The position numbers and the translations under genes were made by a program. The notes beneath the pieces were generated by a model. That model searched no databases. It worked only from the letters and a program-made list of their open reading frames with translations, and was not told the DNA's origin. A DNA stretch of 64,000 nt, from contig JAHYIO010000007.1 of NCBI GenBank assembly GCA_020543525.1, forward strand, positions 558,001 to 622,000, in the 5' to 3' direction. The stretch is from Coriolopsis trogii. Its lineage: Eukaryota; Basidiomycota; Agaricomycetes; Polyporales; Polyporaceae. Of the stretch, positions 36,531 to 47,903 are shown piece after piece (the stretch's first letter is position 1; each line of letters starts with the position of its first letter).

Positions 36531-37258
36531 AGTGTGAGCGGGTAGTCAGAGAGTGATTACTAGGTATGTGGTATAGGAGGAGAACAACGGTGTTGATACA
36601 GGTGCAGCGGGAGCCTGAGGTTGGCGTGGAGTACAGGTCGTGTGCAGGGCGCGCGGGGTCGTAAAAATGGGTAGGGATGTTGGGGGACGTAACAGGTCGT
36701 AAACGCGACGAATGAGACAAGGTGGGGGGTGGACGGAGAGGTGGTCCAGGACAGGCGAGGTTTGAAAAGGGCTCGCGCGGGGAGGTCGCGCAGAGAGGGA
36801 TTAGCAATGCCGGCCAGGAGCGCCCACTGGTCACCTCCGAAACGCGTCCGAATCCGTTCTAGTTCCTTCTTTCCGTTCGTCTCTGACACCCTCCATGACG
36901 CTTGCTCTTCCTCATCGCTCCGACTGTCTTCAAGACACAAGCACCTTTACGCTCTACAGAGACAGTCGGCATGACTTCACTCTGGTATGCATTCGCCTAC
37001 GCTCACCCCAACAGCGGTAGCACTGGTTCCCTACCACCTGTGGACTCGGGTAGGGCATCGTCGGAAACCGTGAATCGGTCGGGATGACAAAAGTTCAAGT
37101 TGAACGTATGTGTGCCCTGATGTGCCGATCTTTACTTCCCGGCTGGTGTCTTCGATCGGACTCTCCAGGATTCGACAGCTTCGGCCTATGTCATCTCGTT
37201 TCATAATGCGAAGGTCATCTTTGTCACGTCCCTTTCGCCCCTCTCAAGCAGGGTAGGG
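36531..37258. other. intergenic, upstream of SPT-like copy 2
   Basis: Promoter side of the SPT-like gene. A long minus-strand frame continues from 36834 into the gene, but its sequence before 36530 is low-complexity Pro/Ser/Arg and not protein-like. Confidence 0.45.
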
Positions 37259-37295
37259 CTACACCGCTGCACAGATGCCTGGTGGAATTCACCGG
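37259..37295 (+). repeat. left terminal inverted repeat of a candidate 1.33-kb element
   Basis: This 37-bp segment matches the reverse complement of 38556-38592 at 34 of 37 positions (differences at positions 16, 22 and 28). It starts CTACACCGCTGCACA. Confidence 0.6.
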
Positions 37296-38555
37296 AAACA
37301 TCCGGCAGGTGATGCCCAGGTTGAGCGCTGCTTGTCGTCCGCCTGGGACGCCATGTGGAATCCACGAGATAGGCACGCCGATGGGTTTCAAGTGGTCGAC
37401 GAGAGGGATACAGATGGTGTGATGGTGGAGAGGACAACGCCGGTGGATAACAGTGTTACGACCGATGTTTTGCAGGTATATGCAAGACTTGGAGAATTTC
37501 TGAGAGTGATGCGGGCGGAGAGGCACTCAGCCAGCTCCAACGTTCAGCGCTTCAGAGCTTCAGCACTCGCTGGCAGCGGTGGAGAGGCGCTTAACGGGTT
37601 GCTTCTCGACCACCGTGCGCTTGCCCCCTGCATATTCCTTGCTTGTCTTCGTTCCGTGTCCTATGCTATGTGCGTACTTACGTGATCAACTTTGCTATTC
37701 CACCTGTGGCAAGACAATTGTAGGTCGGACCCCACATTGCAGCCTAGGCTGCAGGCTGGGGGGCCTCGGCCGGTCAGGGAGTAGGAGATGTGGGTAATGC
37801 TGGTGGGCACTGTGAGTATTTTGTGTTGATCTCATGAAGTGTAGTAACATATCTGTGGCTTTTAAGGCTGTTGGCATCAAGTTGGCCACGTTCGCCATGC
37901 TTGTATGTTCATTATATCTCTGCTGCCCGTTATGATTTGTACGCTTACTTTTACCTTTAGCACGAGATTGCTGCTCCTCTCGCAGCACAGAAGAGCTCCT
38001 CCCGCACTGATACCGACTCTTGGGGAGCCGTGGGAGACAAGCTTGACGAGTTATACAACAACTTTGGCAGAGACCGCGAGACTGATTCCCGGTGGCAGGT
38101 GTACGTGCTTGATCATGTTCACTCTGAACAGTGGGCATGACAATGACCACGGCGTCACTTTTGCAGAGGCAGACATAGGTTTCCACAACCCGCTTCCCGA
38201 CGACGAAGATGCCCATTGGATGGTGAATCGTGAGGACAGTCAGCGTGATGGCGAACAGGACAGTGAGACGATGAACGTTGCTTGAGCGTAGATACTTCTT
38301 CTGTATATGTGCACACCTCTGTTCTTTACCAATCCGAGCGTGTGCTGGTTATGTCAAATCGCGAGACGGTCTACAATTTTTGTCTGGTCTAATCCATATA
38401 CAAGCGCCAGAGCCCCATCACTTGCCATATATGTCATTTACCCCTCCATACGCCCTATCACTGGAACCCAGGTGACGCGACACCTGCATTCCACTGGTGT
38501 GCCGGGCAAGTGGAATCTCCCTGGCATTTCCCCTGGTTTCCATCAGTCGCCCGCA
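37296..38555. mobile_element. interior of candidate non-autonomous inverted-repeat element
   Basis: About 1.26 kb between the two 37-bp inverted repeats. No transposase motif is visible; frames are short. Subterminal GTGGAATCYMC-like motifs occur on both sides (near 37355 and 38510). No clear target-site duplication is found, so mobility is inferred only from the termini. Confidence 0.4.
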
Positions 38556-38592
38556 CCGGTGAATCCCACCGGGCATTTGTGCAGCGGTGTAG
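38556..38592 (-). repeat. right terminal inverted repeat of the candidate element
   Basis: Reverse complement of 37259-37295 with three mismatches; ends GCAGCGGTGTAG. Confidence 0.6.
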
Positions 38593-39209
38593 AGGAGAGG
38601 CGCGCAACGTGTCTGGATTCAATTGTACATGAGACGACACTCAAAGCTGAATACGAGGCCTTGAGGGTCACCTCAAATGCTTCGTGGGTGTTATTCTTGT
38701 CTCATGCGCGTTTTGTTTCTAGAGCATCTGTTCCGCGTTCATCCGAATAGCAACAATGGTACTCTGGTCCAGACGTCGACGACTCGCTCTCGATCAATAG
38801 AAACCGACATCGGGATGAGTCGGACAAGATGGCTCGGGACGTTTGTCATCTCTCTCCCTCGTCATCACTCTCGTGCCGTACTCTTGCGTGGCATGTTGTT
38901 CCACCTATTAGGATTAGAGGAACGCGCGATTGAATGCCAGAGGCGTTCACAGCACAGCTTTCTCCATGTTAACGAAACCCGCGCCGTAACAGTTGTGGGG
39001 CGACTTTGCCGACCCGTTCGAGAAATCGGGCGCTACCGCTACCAAACACGTCCTCAGTTTGTGGCGCTCCTACTAAATCGCGCACTGCAGTGGGAAGGTG
39101 AAGAACGGCCTACACAGTCGGCGGTACGTTCAACCGTCTATTTTTCGCAGCGCTCCTCGCCCGAAATTGGAGGCGTGAGCAGCTATGAGGGAGAAAGAGG
39201 GGGGTCCCC
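38593..39209. other. intergenic, unsupported 181-codon frame
   Basis: A plus-strand frame (38677-39222) is open, but composition and content are not protein-like and it runs into the B3 boundary. Nothing else seen. Confidence 0.4.
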
Positions 39210-39489
39210 CACTACTGCTTGACCCCGTCGTGCTCGGATAGCTGACTTGACCGTCCAACTGCTTAGAGGTCAAGAGGGCCTGGAACACGCGTACGGGCTT
39301 CGCTCTCCGTAATAGATGCTGCCCCTAGTCAATGTCTCTTGTATCACAAACAGCGTATCCCTGTCTACGACGGGACACGCCCTATCCTGTCACTGTGAGT
39401 TAAGATGCCTCCGCAGATTGTGTATCACAAGTAGATCCACAAGCTCCTGGAAGGAACCGTCTTCATCTCTCGCAACTCTGCGACACCTC

Positions 39490-40690
39490 GTACTCGAGAA
39501 TCAAGAACGTTGAGAGGGAGAAAGAGGTGTCCTCCACAAGGGAGGTCGGAGCCCGAAGGCCCCGAGTTAGCGAGAAGCGTCAGAGACTACAGGACGTGGC
39601 TCGTTTCCTGCAGTCCCCTCGGCAACCGCCCGCACTGACCCAGAGAGGTGATCAACCCTCTCTGAGCAGTTCCAAAGGCCTGCACGCGTGCATGTCGTCG
39701 GTCGTCGGTCGCAGTCAGTCGTGGCAGTCGGTCGGGGTTGTTCGTTTCGTGTTCAGTGCCACTCGGTATGACCTGTGTAGGAAGTGTTCAACCACAGGAA
39801 TGACAAGATAGAAGCAGAAGAGACTACGGCCATAGCCTACACAATACCTCTCCTCCGAGGATCCGGAGTACCACTATCTTGATGTTCTTGACGTCGACGT
39901 CCCAAGCAACCTGCAAAGAGCAAAAAGGAAGACTCCTCGCCGCCACTTCTACCACTCCCCCAAAGAACGATATCGGAGAACCGAAAACCGCCTCTCTAGG
40001 AGGGGTGTGGAAAAAATTGATCAAAGTGCACAGAGGCTCCCAAGGAACCACCAGAGAGCGTCAAAGACCACAGGAGACCTGCAGCCCCGTCGATTCCCGC
40101 ACGTACTGACCCAGAGAGGAGATCAACCCTCTCCGAGCCAGTTCCAAGGCCTGCACGCGTGCATGTCGGTCGGAGTCGGTCCGTCGGTGGGAGTCGGTCG
40201 GCCGTTCGCGTCCAATGCCGCTCGGTATGACCTGTGTAGACAGTGCTCAGCCATATGATCGCGAAGAGAAGAACAGCAGAAAGCCATAGCCTATACGATC
40301 CCCCCACTTCGGGGACCGACCCGGCACCCCTTCTGTTTAACCTCCATGCATCACCATACACAGAGGGCTCCCGAAGGAGCCGTCAAGGAGCGTCCAAGAC
40401 TGCAGGCGGCGGCTCGTTCCTACAGCCCCTTCAGCTCCTTGCACAGACTGACCCGGAGAGGTGATCAACCGTCTCCGAGCAGTTCCAAGGGCTTGCACGC
40501 GTGCATGTCGGTCGTTGTCCGTCGAGGTCGGTTCTTCGCCCATCCGTGTTCAGTGTCGCGGATTGGCACCACCTGTGTATAAAGTGCTCAGCCATAGGAA
40601 TGAGATGCAGAAACCCCGAACATAGCCTATACGATACCTTCATTCCGGAGACCCAGACGACTAGTACCCCCGGATTCCGAACCAGTCGGA
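39490..40690 (-). repeat. three structured repeat units after gene B3
   Basis: Palindromes TGCACGCGTGCA at 40494-40505, 40152-40163 and 39681-39692 (unit types 1, 2, 3 reading on the minus strand). The stem types are the same three as after B2, including the A-U version in unit 3. Confidence 0.6.
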
Positions 40691-40695
40691 ACCCT

Positions 40696-40920
40696 CTAAA
40701 ACTTCATGCTGACCTCGAGCTTGCGCGCGAAGCCGCGATACTTGATCCTGACGTCCTTTTGAGCGACTGACAACGGGACGAGCCGAAGCCCGCCAAACGT
40801 TGCCAGCCCTCCCTCACGAGGAGCGGGGCGATGTTGGCTACGCATTGCTCCCCTCCTGGCAAGTTCGGATACACGAGGGACAGACGAGATCTGAGAAGTA
40901 GCAGTGTGTTGGTGAGACAT
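40696..40920 (-). CDS. small gene B3, unknown function
   Basis: A 74-aa frame starting MSHQHTATSQISSV, one codon longer than B1/B2 by an insertion after TATS that keeps the frame, and otherwise near-identical (VAQKDVRIKYRGFARKLEVS end). Family unknown. A frame-preserving indel is weak evidence that the protein matters. Confidence 0.5.
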   Translation of the reverse strand: MSHQHTATSQISSVPRVSELARRGAMRSQHRPAPREGGLATFGGLRLVPLSVAQKDVRIKYRGFARKLEVSMKF

Positions 40921-41021
40921 GATGAAGGGTGGGTGGATTGTCAAGAAGTGAATGCTGAGAGCGGTGATGATGAAAGTCTGGGTGCAAGATAGGTGGGGAG
41001 AGGGAACGACTAGCGTCGCTG

Positions 41022-41028
41022 TTATATA
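41022..41028 (-). promoter_or_regulatory. TATA box of gene B3
   Basis: TATATAA on the minus strand in the shared GTCGACC block, about 100 bases before the start. Confidence 0.6.
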
Positions 41029-41178
41029 GGTCGACATTGTAATTTGGACCGTTAAGGCGGACATGGCCATACAAGGGAGAACCGGTCAGCCTCAATTGGA
41101 CCTTGGACCGTTGGCGTCATCCTCGCGACTCCTGCAGACGAGCCAGTGGGTCACCTTACCGAATAGCGACTGATTGGT

Positions 41179-41346
41179 CTTCACAGGGAGGTCGCCGACA
41201 AGCTGTACGTGGGCAACAAGCATGCCATAGTATGTTGGTCCAGCTCTGCAGTTGAATGTGTTGATGGTGATCCTTCTCGCAGTCTCGACACCGAACACCT
41301 GAACGATCTCGACGGCACGCGTGGTTGGATCTCCGACGATGAATGA
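41179..41346 (-). pseudogene. decayed RPC1 exon, inverted copy
   Basis: Reverse-complement copy of the RPC1 fragment at 7647-7819 (VFGVETARRITINTFNCRA again), with a further short deletion near 41330 where the GGAGAGTACACC part is lost. It again lies between a B and an A element. Confidence 0.7.
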
Positions 41347-41759
41347 GGGCAATGGTGAGCATGAGATTACAGGCAGACTCGTCATACGAGCCTACAATCA
41401 TCATCTTCCAACAAGCGACTTTCGAGCATCACAGATGGAATGCTAGCGAATCCATGCCTGAGAATCGAAGTGACATACTAGATCATGCTGCGTCTAGGAC
41501 GATGCTCACGAAACGGAGGCTGTCGATGACGCATGCAAGAAGGTGTAACAACGGTATGCAGTATCGCTACCGAAGGATGGAGACGGTCAGCCTCACTGAG
41601 ACCGGCGAAATCCGACCATGGGAGGGAACCTTTTGTGTCTCTCGCAGCGCTTCGTGCCCCCGGACTCGGAAACAGAAGAGGCTGCGAGAGAGAAAAAAAG
41701 GGTCCCCTCTCGAGGAGGGGGTTTGTTTAACCTCCATGCATAACCATGCACAGAGGGCT

Positions 41760-42000
41760 CCCGAAGGAGCCGTCAAGGAGCGTCCAAGACTGCAGGCGGC
41801 GGCTCGTTCCTACAGCCCCTTCAGCTCCTTGCACAGACTGACCCGGAGACGGTGATCAACCGTCTCCGAGCAGTTCCAAGGGCTTGCACGCGTGCATGTC
41901 GGTCGCAGTCGGTCGTTGTCGATCGTTGCCGGTCCGGGGTCGAAGTCGACGTCCAAGGTACCTGCAAACTAAGAGGAAGATGAGGAGCAGACCAGTTCTC
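41760..42000 (-). repeat. structured repeat unit after gene A'
   Basis: Palindrome TGCACGCGTGCA at 41885-41896. The stem arms 41844-41852 and 41860-41868 (CGGAGACGG/CCGTCTCCG) pair perfectly over nine bases; the left copy of A has a mismatch and the B units a bulge at the same place. Confidence 0.6.
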
Positions 42001-42126
42001 GAGTTCACTAGGGCAAAGGTGCATCACCTTCTGCGAGCAACGCCCACGCTCGCGCGCGCCGCCGTACCGCGAGAGGCCAGCCCCTCGTAGACGGCGGGCC
42101 CGTCGAAGAAGTCCCCGTCGCCCCGC

Positions 42127-42543
42127 CTAGAAACACCCGGCGAGGTCGGCAAGCTCGTTCACTTTCCGGGTGTACTCTGCCTTCTTCAGCTCCCTCAGAG
42201 TCTGGTTGAACGCGCGGTACTTGATCTCAGGATCTCTCTCCGCTTCGTCCAGCCAGATGAGGTCGGGCTTGTAAGGCTCGTACTTGGCCCTCCGAGGCTG
42301 ACCGTGCTCCGACTCAAGAGGGGAGGGCTCCTTGACCGCCGGCTCCTTCTCGGGTCTGTAGCATGACTGGACAGAGGCGGTGGCGATGTTGAGAACGGAG
42401 TCATGGAGGACGAGTACAGGAAGTCCGCTCACCGTGCCGGGATGTGCCTCGGGGAAGCGCCATGCCCATACGAACTTCTGGTCCAAAAACAGCCTGGGTG
42501 GGCAGGAGCAGTTGGGAGCCTGAGAGTTGACAACGATAGCCAT
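42127..42543 (-). CDS. small gene A', unknown function
   Basis: Inverted copy of gene A, 138 aa, one residue different (Gly for Glu in VSxLPVLV). Same start context, same C-terminus (TRKVNELADLAGCF). Function unknown. Confidence 0.6.
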   Translation of the reverse strand: MAIVVNSQAPNCSCPPRLFLDQKFVWAWRFPEAHPGTVSGLPVLVLHDSVLNIATASVQSCYRPEKEPAVKEPSPLESEHGQPRRAKYEPYKPDLIWLDEAERDPEIKYRAFNQTLRELKKAEYTRKVNELADLAGCF

Positions 42544-42621
42544 GATGTTATGAAATGAGAAGGGTATGGTGTGGGTTACGGTGCAAGATAGGTGGGGACC
42601 AGGGAGTGTTAGCTTCTCCGC

Positions 42622-42627
42622 TATATA
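42622..42627 (-). promoter_or_regulatory. TATA box of gene A'
   Basis: TATATA on the minus strand in the shared promoter block. Confidence 0.6.
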
Positions 42628-42710
42628 GGTCGACATTGCAATCTCGTCCATTGAGGCGGACATGGGCAGAAAAGGAAGGCACGGTCAGCCTCAGTGAACT
42701 GTCGACGTCA

Positions 42711-43140
42711 CTTGAGAGCGTCATCAAATCCCAGCTCTTGTATCCAGGAGATGATGTCCACTGCTTCGCAAAGTGGTCCGTGCTAATGTGGATGCAGGCA
42801 GAAAGTTCATGCTCCTATTCTCTGAAGCAGTCAGGATGGATGTTCGGGCCAACGTAGCCCAGCTGCTCTGACAGATAATCAGCAAATTGAATCTTGACAG
42901 TATTCCAGGCACCTGATCATGCATAACGCGAGGATGAAGAGGCGCATAGGAAGGACGACTTCAAGGCGCGCGGCAGCCGAGCTCGAGTTCAAAATCGTAC
43001 GTGGGCGTTAGAGTTGCCATTTTGGAGTAGGGCTGTCCCTAGGCGCGTAATCGCTTGCATCCCGGTATCCTACGGTGCCGGTCCCTATTCGCTGACGGCC
43101 CAATCCAACCTCTCGTACGAACAGGAACGAAAGAGTGAAC
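42711..43140. other. intergenic, ARL2 upstream region
   Basis: Separates element A' from ARL2. The minus strand near 42750-42790 reads DHFAKQWTSSPGYKSWDL in one frame, which could be a small relic of a gene, but stops surround it. Confidence 0.4.
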
Positions 43141-44142
43141 ATGGGTCTGCTCACGATCATCAGAAAGAACCGGCAGAAGGAGAAGGAGATGCGCATCCTC
43201 TTCCTGTACGCCCGAACGCATGCCCATCTGAGCCAGTTCCACACGACCGCTCACGCGAGCTAAACTTGCAGCGGGCTCGACAACGCGGGAAAGACCACGA
43301 TCCTCAAGAAGCTCAACGGGGAGGACATCATGGGCATCAGCCCCACACTTGGCTTCAACATCAAGACCTTCGTCCATGGCAAGTGAGCCCATTCCTACCG
43401 ACAGTCTGCGCCAGACACTCACCCCTGCGCTGTACAGATACACTCTGAACATCTGTGTGTGATCCTCCCGCGCCCGACCCGACCCTCTTGGCGCGTACAC
43501 TCACCCATGACATTGCAACTGTCCACAGGGGACGTGGGAGGCCAGCGCACCCTCCGACCGTACTGGCGCAACTACTTTGAGCAAACGGACGCGCTCGTCT
43601 GGGTCGTCGACTCCGGCGACCGCATGCGTATCCAGGACTGCAAGGAAGAGCTCCACAGCCTCCTGCTCGAAGACGTACGTACCACGCAACCCCCCCCCCC
43701 TCTCTCTCTCTCTCTCCAGTCCAGCCGTCCCCGCTCGCTCACTCTGCTCTCTCCCTTGCGTGCGTGCAGCGCCTCGCCGGAGCGTCCCTCTTGATATTCG
43801 CCAACAAGCAAGACATCCAAGGCTCCATGTCAAGCGCCGAGATCCGCGACGTCCGTCTCCTTCCCTCCCTCTCGCGCTCCTCGAGCCACAGACGCTAACC
43901 ATCCACGGCACCCCCGTCGTTCACACACGCAGGCCCTCGACCTGCACTCGATCCAGTCCCACCAATGGCGCATCCTGCCCTGCAGCGCCGTCACGGGCGA
44001 GAACCTCGTCGAGGGCCTCGACTGGGTCGTCGGCGACGTCGCGAACCGGCTATACTACTCTTCGACCGCCGAGGCCGAGGCGACGGACCGTTGGAAGTCT
44101 ACGGGCGGCGCTGCGACCGCGACGAGCACCACCACTGTATGA
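43141..44142 (+). CDS. ARL2: ARF-like GTPase ARL2
   Basis: Small GTPase acting with tubulin-folding cofactors (yeast Cin4, fission yeast Alp41). Six exons, 43141-43205, 43272-43382, 43438-43454, 43529-43674, 43770-43850 and 43933-44142, give 209 aa. GTP-binding motifs: GLDNAGKT (23-30), TLGFN (47-51), WDVGGQ (65-70) and NKQD (125-128). The C-terminus is some 20 residues longer than usual and Thr-rich (ATATSTTT). [20 protein letters not shown] is the ARL2-type N-terminus. Exon 3 is only 17 nt and the Trp codon of WDVGG is split by an intron. Intron 4 begins with a C-run followed by a TC repeat. It is convergent with OLE1. Confidence 0.94.
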
Positions 44143-44417
44143 CGCGCACATCTTGCCAGACAGATGAATGTATACATGGTATGGAGGTACAACGGAGAGA
44201 AGAGAGAGAGAGAGGAACATGGGAAGAAACGGACGGAAGTTTACATACAAGCGGGTGAGTGTACAAGTCGCAACGCGAGCGACGTCCAGGTATCTGCAGT
44301 ACAGCTGGTATAACAATAAGGAGTCAGACGAGAGAACGAAGCCCGAGAAGCAGAACGAAAGCAGTTTTGGCACGCATACAGACGTGCATCCACATGTCCA
44401 CAGCAACAATCTTCCTG

Positions 44418-46018
44418 TCAGCCCACACGCTCGACAATGCGCAGCCGTTCGGCGGGGGAGATGACCTTGACATGCTCGACGCCCCCATGTAGCACGCCGA
44501 CTCGCTTCATCGCAAGGAGCTAAAGGGGAGAACACCATATCAGCACCTGCACGTGTTCGGAGATGCTACCAGAACACCCACGTTGTGAGCTGCATTCGAG
44601 TGCTCATACACGCCCCCGCAGAACGCCGCGGTAGCGTCCTTGCCCCTCTGGCCGACGAGCAGCGCCCGCCCTCCCGGATGCTCGTCCAAGAACTCCGTCA
44701 CGTCATGGATGAACCCGGACACGATCACGAGCATGCGCTCCTTCGACTCCCCCTGAACTTCACCACCATCACCCGCGTCAGCATCCGTCACCAGAGGCCC
44801 AGCCGGGACCACTCACAGCTGTCCCAGCTCACGACGGGCAAGTCGTCCACCTGCGCCGGCCAGCGGAGCGCGTCCTGGACGCCCTTGAGCCTCTTGAGCT
44901 GCATCGCGAGCTCGCCCTTCCCGATCTCGTTCGCGGGGAACACGCGCAGGTGGGACGCGAGCCCGAGCGCGGCGCACGCCGCGATGAACCACTTTGTCGG
45001 GTCGAACTGGTACCACCTGATCGCGTTCCGGTAGTCCATCGGGAACTGGTGGTGGAAGTTGTGGTATCCCTCGCCCATCGTCAGCAGCGCTGCAGCGCCG
45101 GTTCGCGTCAGCAGAACGACCACAAAGGATCTGCTGGGGCGGCGTCAAGACTGCAGACGCACCTGAGAGGAAGTGGTCCCGCGCGCTCTTGCGGTCGTCA
45201 AACGGGCTCTCGCCCAAGTGATGCGCGATCGAGTTGATGCAGAACGTCGACTGCAAGTCGAACCCGCCGTCAGTCCTCTTCCCCACCCGCCCGCAAAGAA
45301 ACGGACTCACATGGTGTGCAGCCGTAATGCGCCACATGCCCGCGTAGTACACCCCGCCCCACCAGTCCCCCCACCCCCATCCGGCGACGGCGGCAGGGAG
45401 GGCATAGCCCACGACGGGAATGATCGCAAAGTACCACCGATGCTGCCACTGCACGACGGGGTCCTTGCTGAGGTCGCTGATGTCGGCCGGGCCCGGCTTG
45501 ACGGTCGGCTTGACGAGCATCCAGCCGACGTGCGAGTAGAGCAGGCCGCGCTTGGCGTTGTACGGGTCGAGGGGCGTGTCGGTGTAGCGGTGGTGGGAGC
45601 GGTGGCCGCGCGCCCACCAGTAGATGGAGCCCTGGACGGCGCTCGCACCTGCGAGGGCGAGGAGGTACTGGAGCGGGCGCGAGGCTTTGTAGGACCTGTG
45701 AGACCACAGGCGGTGGTAGCCTGGGCGAGACGGGTGAGCGCGACACAGCATACAGTCGGCGAGACGATGGCGTACCCGCAGTGATGCCTGGTGTGAGGAC
45801 GGGATGAGGAAGCGCGCTCGAGAGGGCAAAGCGGACATACCGAGCATGGAGACGACATAGCACGCGGCGGACCAGAGGAGCGTGTCCGGGCGGAGGGGCG
45901 TTGTGCGGATGCCGTGGATGCCGATGGCGGGGGTGAGGGCGAGGATCGCGAGGTTGAACCAGCGGATCCGGCGGAGGAGACAGCCGAGCTCGTTCCACGT
46001 CCGGCTGGAGCCAGCCAT
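44418..46018 (-). CDS. OLE1: delta-9 acyl-CoA desaturase with cytochrome b5 domain (Ole1)
   Basis: ER membrane enzyme that makes palmitoleate and oleate. Seven exons, 46018-45841, 45787-45776, 45720-45311, 45250-45163, 45089-44817, 44757-44582 and 44519-44418, give 412 aa. The three histidine boxes are intact: HRLWSH (66-71), HRSHH (103-107) and HNFHH (239-243). Hydrophobic segments flank box 1 and the region before WGWGDWWGG. The C-terminal b5 domain has HPGG (His347) and YEHSNAAHN (His373) as haem ligands. Exon 2 is only 12 nt (encoding ITA plus parts of two Gly codons) and sits just before box 1. The exon 6 acceptor GTGAAG|TTCAG is pyrimidine-poor but required by frame. Confidence 0.93.
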
Positions 46019-46758
46019 CGCTGCCAATCAGGCCAAATGCGGTCTCTCGCGCGCACGTGCGGCAGGGCAGGGCAGGACAGAGCCAGGAAGCTTGCGCGGC
46101 CGACCGAGGCTGGCTGGCAAAGGAAGAACGGACGGACGCAGACAGGGCGGAAGAAGGACCTGCGCTGTGCACACGCGTGCCCTGTGGGAGCTCCCAGACG
46201 CGGTGGAAGACAGAGAGAGAGAGGATATAAGTACGAGCCCGCGAGCGACAAGCGTTCTTCGCGAGCTGATGGGGCGCACCGGATTTCCCGCCCTGGGGTC
46301 GTGGCCACCTCTCCCGGAACCGCTCCTCCGACAAGGACGAGGGTAGAGAACGTCGCGACAGATGGACTGGGACCTCCGAAGCCAGAGAGACCCATCAATC
46401 GAGGATTCTGTCGAGCTTGCATTCGACCTTTCCGGCCCTTCCGGCGGGAGAAGCCACGCCGCGAGCCGCGAGTACAGCGTCCGACGCCAGTCAGCAAACG
46501 TTCGCACCTGAGCGTGCCCAGCACCGGTGCCCCAGAGAAACAGCCGGACGCCTCATTTCGGTCAGCTCAGAACGAGACTGGAAAAAGATGCGAGTGCGAG
46601 TGCACACGCTCGGGACCAATAAAACGTCACCGCAGACATTGCCTAGTCCTCGCCGTGGTCCAGAATGGAGCGCGAACGGGAACGAGGCACGCCAGAACAG
46701 CGTCCGAAGCATTCAGATATCCTGGTCACTTTCCAGGTAGCCGATATTCATACGCTGC
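46019..46758. other. OLE1 upstream region
   Basis: GC-rich upstream sequence. Long frames here are compositional and lie opposite each other on both strands. A TATAAG at about 46227 on the plus strand faces away from OLE1. No gene supported. Confidence 0.45.
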
Positions 46759-47790
46759 TCACGTCCTCAGCGCGACCCCTGGCTCTTCCGTTCCCTCTTC
46801 GGGCAACTCGAGCCTGAATAACACGGACGCGAGCGAGTCGAGACGTTGGCGAGTGAGGTAATGTGCGGTACGGGGCGCGGAATCATGCGCAGACCGTCGT
46901 CGCGAACGGTGCAAAGGAACAAGGGCTGGCTGGCGTGTGAGCTGCGAGATGGCTAGAAGACGAGAGCGTACGCACTTTACGGCACGCCGTTCGAGAGTCG
47001 TCGTCGTCGTCGGCTTCGAGAACATACAGTACGACACGCTCTGAACGACGTGCGCACCACGCAGCCGTCCTGCGAAAATCGAAGGTGGGAAGGACGTCCT
47101 GTAGGGTGGGCGTCGGGATAGCCATCGACGAACCCAGCATGAGCACACAGAAGCTGTCCTTGCCGAGCTGCTTGGATAGCTGCGTCAGAGCCCGAACGCA
47201 GCGTACGCCGTACGAAATCCTAGTCGGCATGGCGATAGCCGTCGGGAACAAGGATCAACACCCATGCCTGGTCTACGCACGGGAGGCAGCATACGTCCGC
47301 AACACCCACACGGCACCGAAGTGGACGGAAGATGCGCTGTCTGCGCAAGATCTGGGGAGCCCACGTGCAGACGAAGAGAAGCTCGGGATGACGTTGGACA
47401 CGAGAGAGAGAGGATGGCCAGGACAGCAGAACCGCAGATCATACGCAGCTGTCAGCCAAGCGCCCGGTAGTCTCGTCCACGTACCTCGTCTGCTTCTCAC
47501 GTACTCTCCTCCCTGGGCCCGAACCGCCTCTTCCAGTTCTTGCACGAATCCAGCGCGTTCCACCCAAGACGCCAACGCGGCCCGACATCTGACGCATGCG
47601 TTCGCTCTGGGGACGGAACTCGAGAAACAGTTGGATATGTGCGCCGCACCACGCAGCGGGCGGGCAGATCGTATAGGGTACATCTATGTAGGTAAAATCA
47701 GCGAACCAGGCACGATTAAGCAAGCCTCGTCTATATGCGTCTGGCAGAAGGCAGTAGGATAAGCGGATAGTAATGCAACACTGGCGCACT
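46759..47790 (-). other. possible spliced gene of unknown family
   Basis: Several minus-strand pieces read protein-like and are flanked by splice-like signals. They are ALASWVERAGFVQELEEAVR then AQGGEYVRSR before a GTACGT (about 47480-47560), LSKQLGKDSFCVLMLGSSMA then IPTPTLQDVLPTF after an acceptor-like GACGCAG (about 47080-47185), and RLDSLASVLFRLELPEEGTE then EPGVALRT ending at a stop at 46759. I cannot join them confidently in one frame and recognise no family. It may be a real gene, a relic or chance in GC-rich DNA. Confidence 0.3.
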
Positions 47791-47903
47791 CACGCACAAC
47801 CGTCCCCCTCTCCTCTCTTCCTCCCCCTTCCCTCCGCACCCACTCATCACGCCAGCGCCCAGAGAAAAACCCCAGCAAGCTCAGCAAGCCAGAAGAGCAT
47901 CAC

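Larger units (their letters stand above)
39210..41100 (-). repeat. element B3 (full length, inverted)
   Basis: Reverse-complement copy of B2 (22190-24089), collinear through all three units to the terminal segment. Similarity stops at ACTGCTTGACCCC near 39211. Adjoins element A' in the same inverted orientation. Confidence 0.75.
41575..42710 (-). repeat. element A' (inverted copy of A)
   Basis: Reverse complement of 6230-7349. Boundaries carry the same TGAGGCTGACCG motifs (near 41583 and 42688). Nearly identical throughout gene A, with more differences in the tail. Confidence 0.75.

Noticed and set aside
38677..39222. 181-codon plus-strand frame
   Set aside because: Not protein-like, crosses the B3 boundary, no homologue recognised.
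45270..46524. Overlapping minus-strand frames of 354-405 codons
   Set aside because: Alternative frames over OLE1 exons and its GC-rich upstream; the frame with histidine boxes and b5 motif is the real one.
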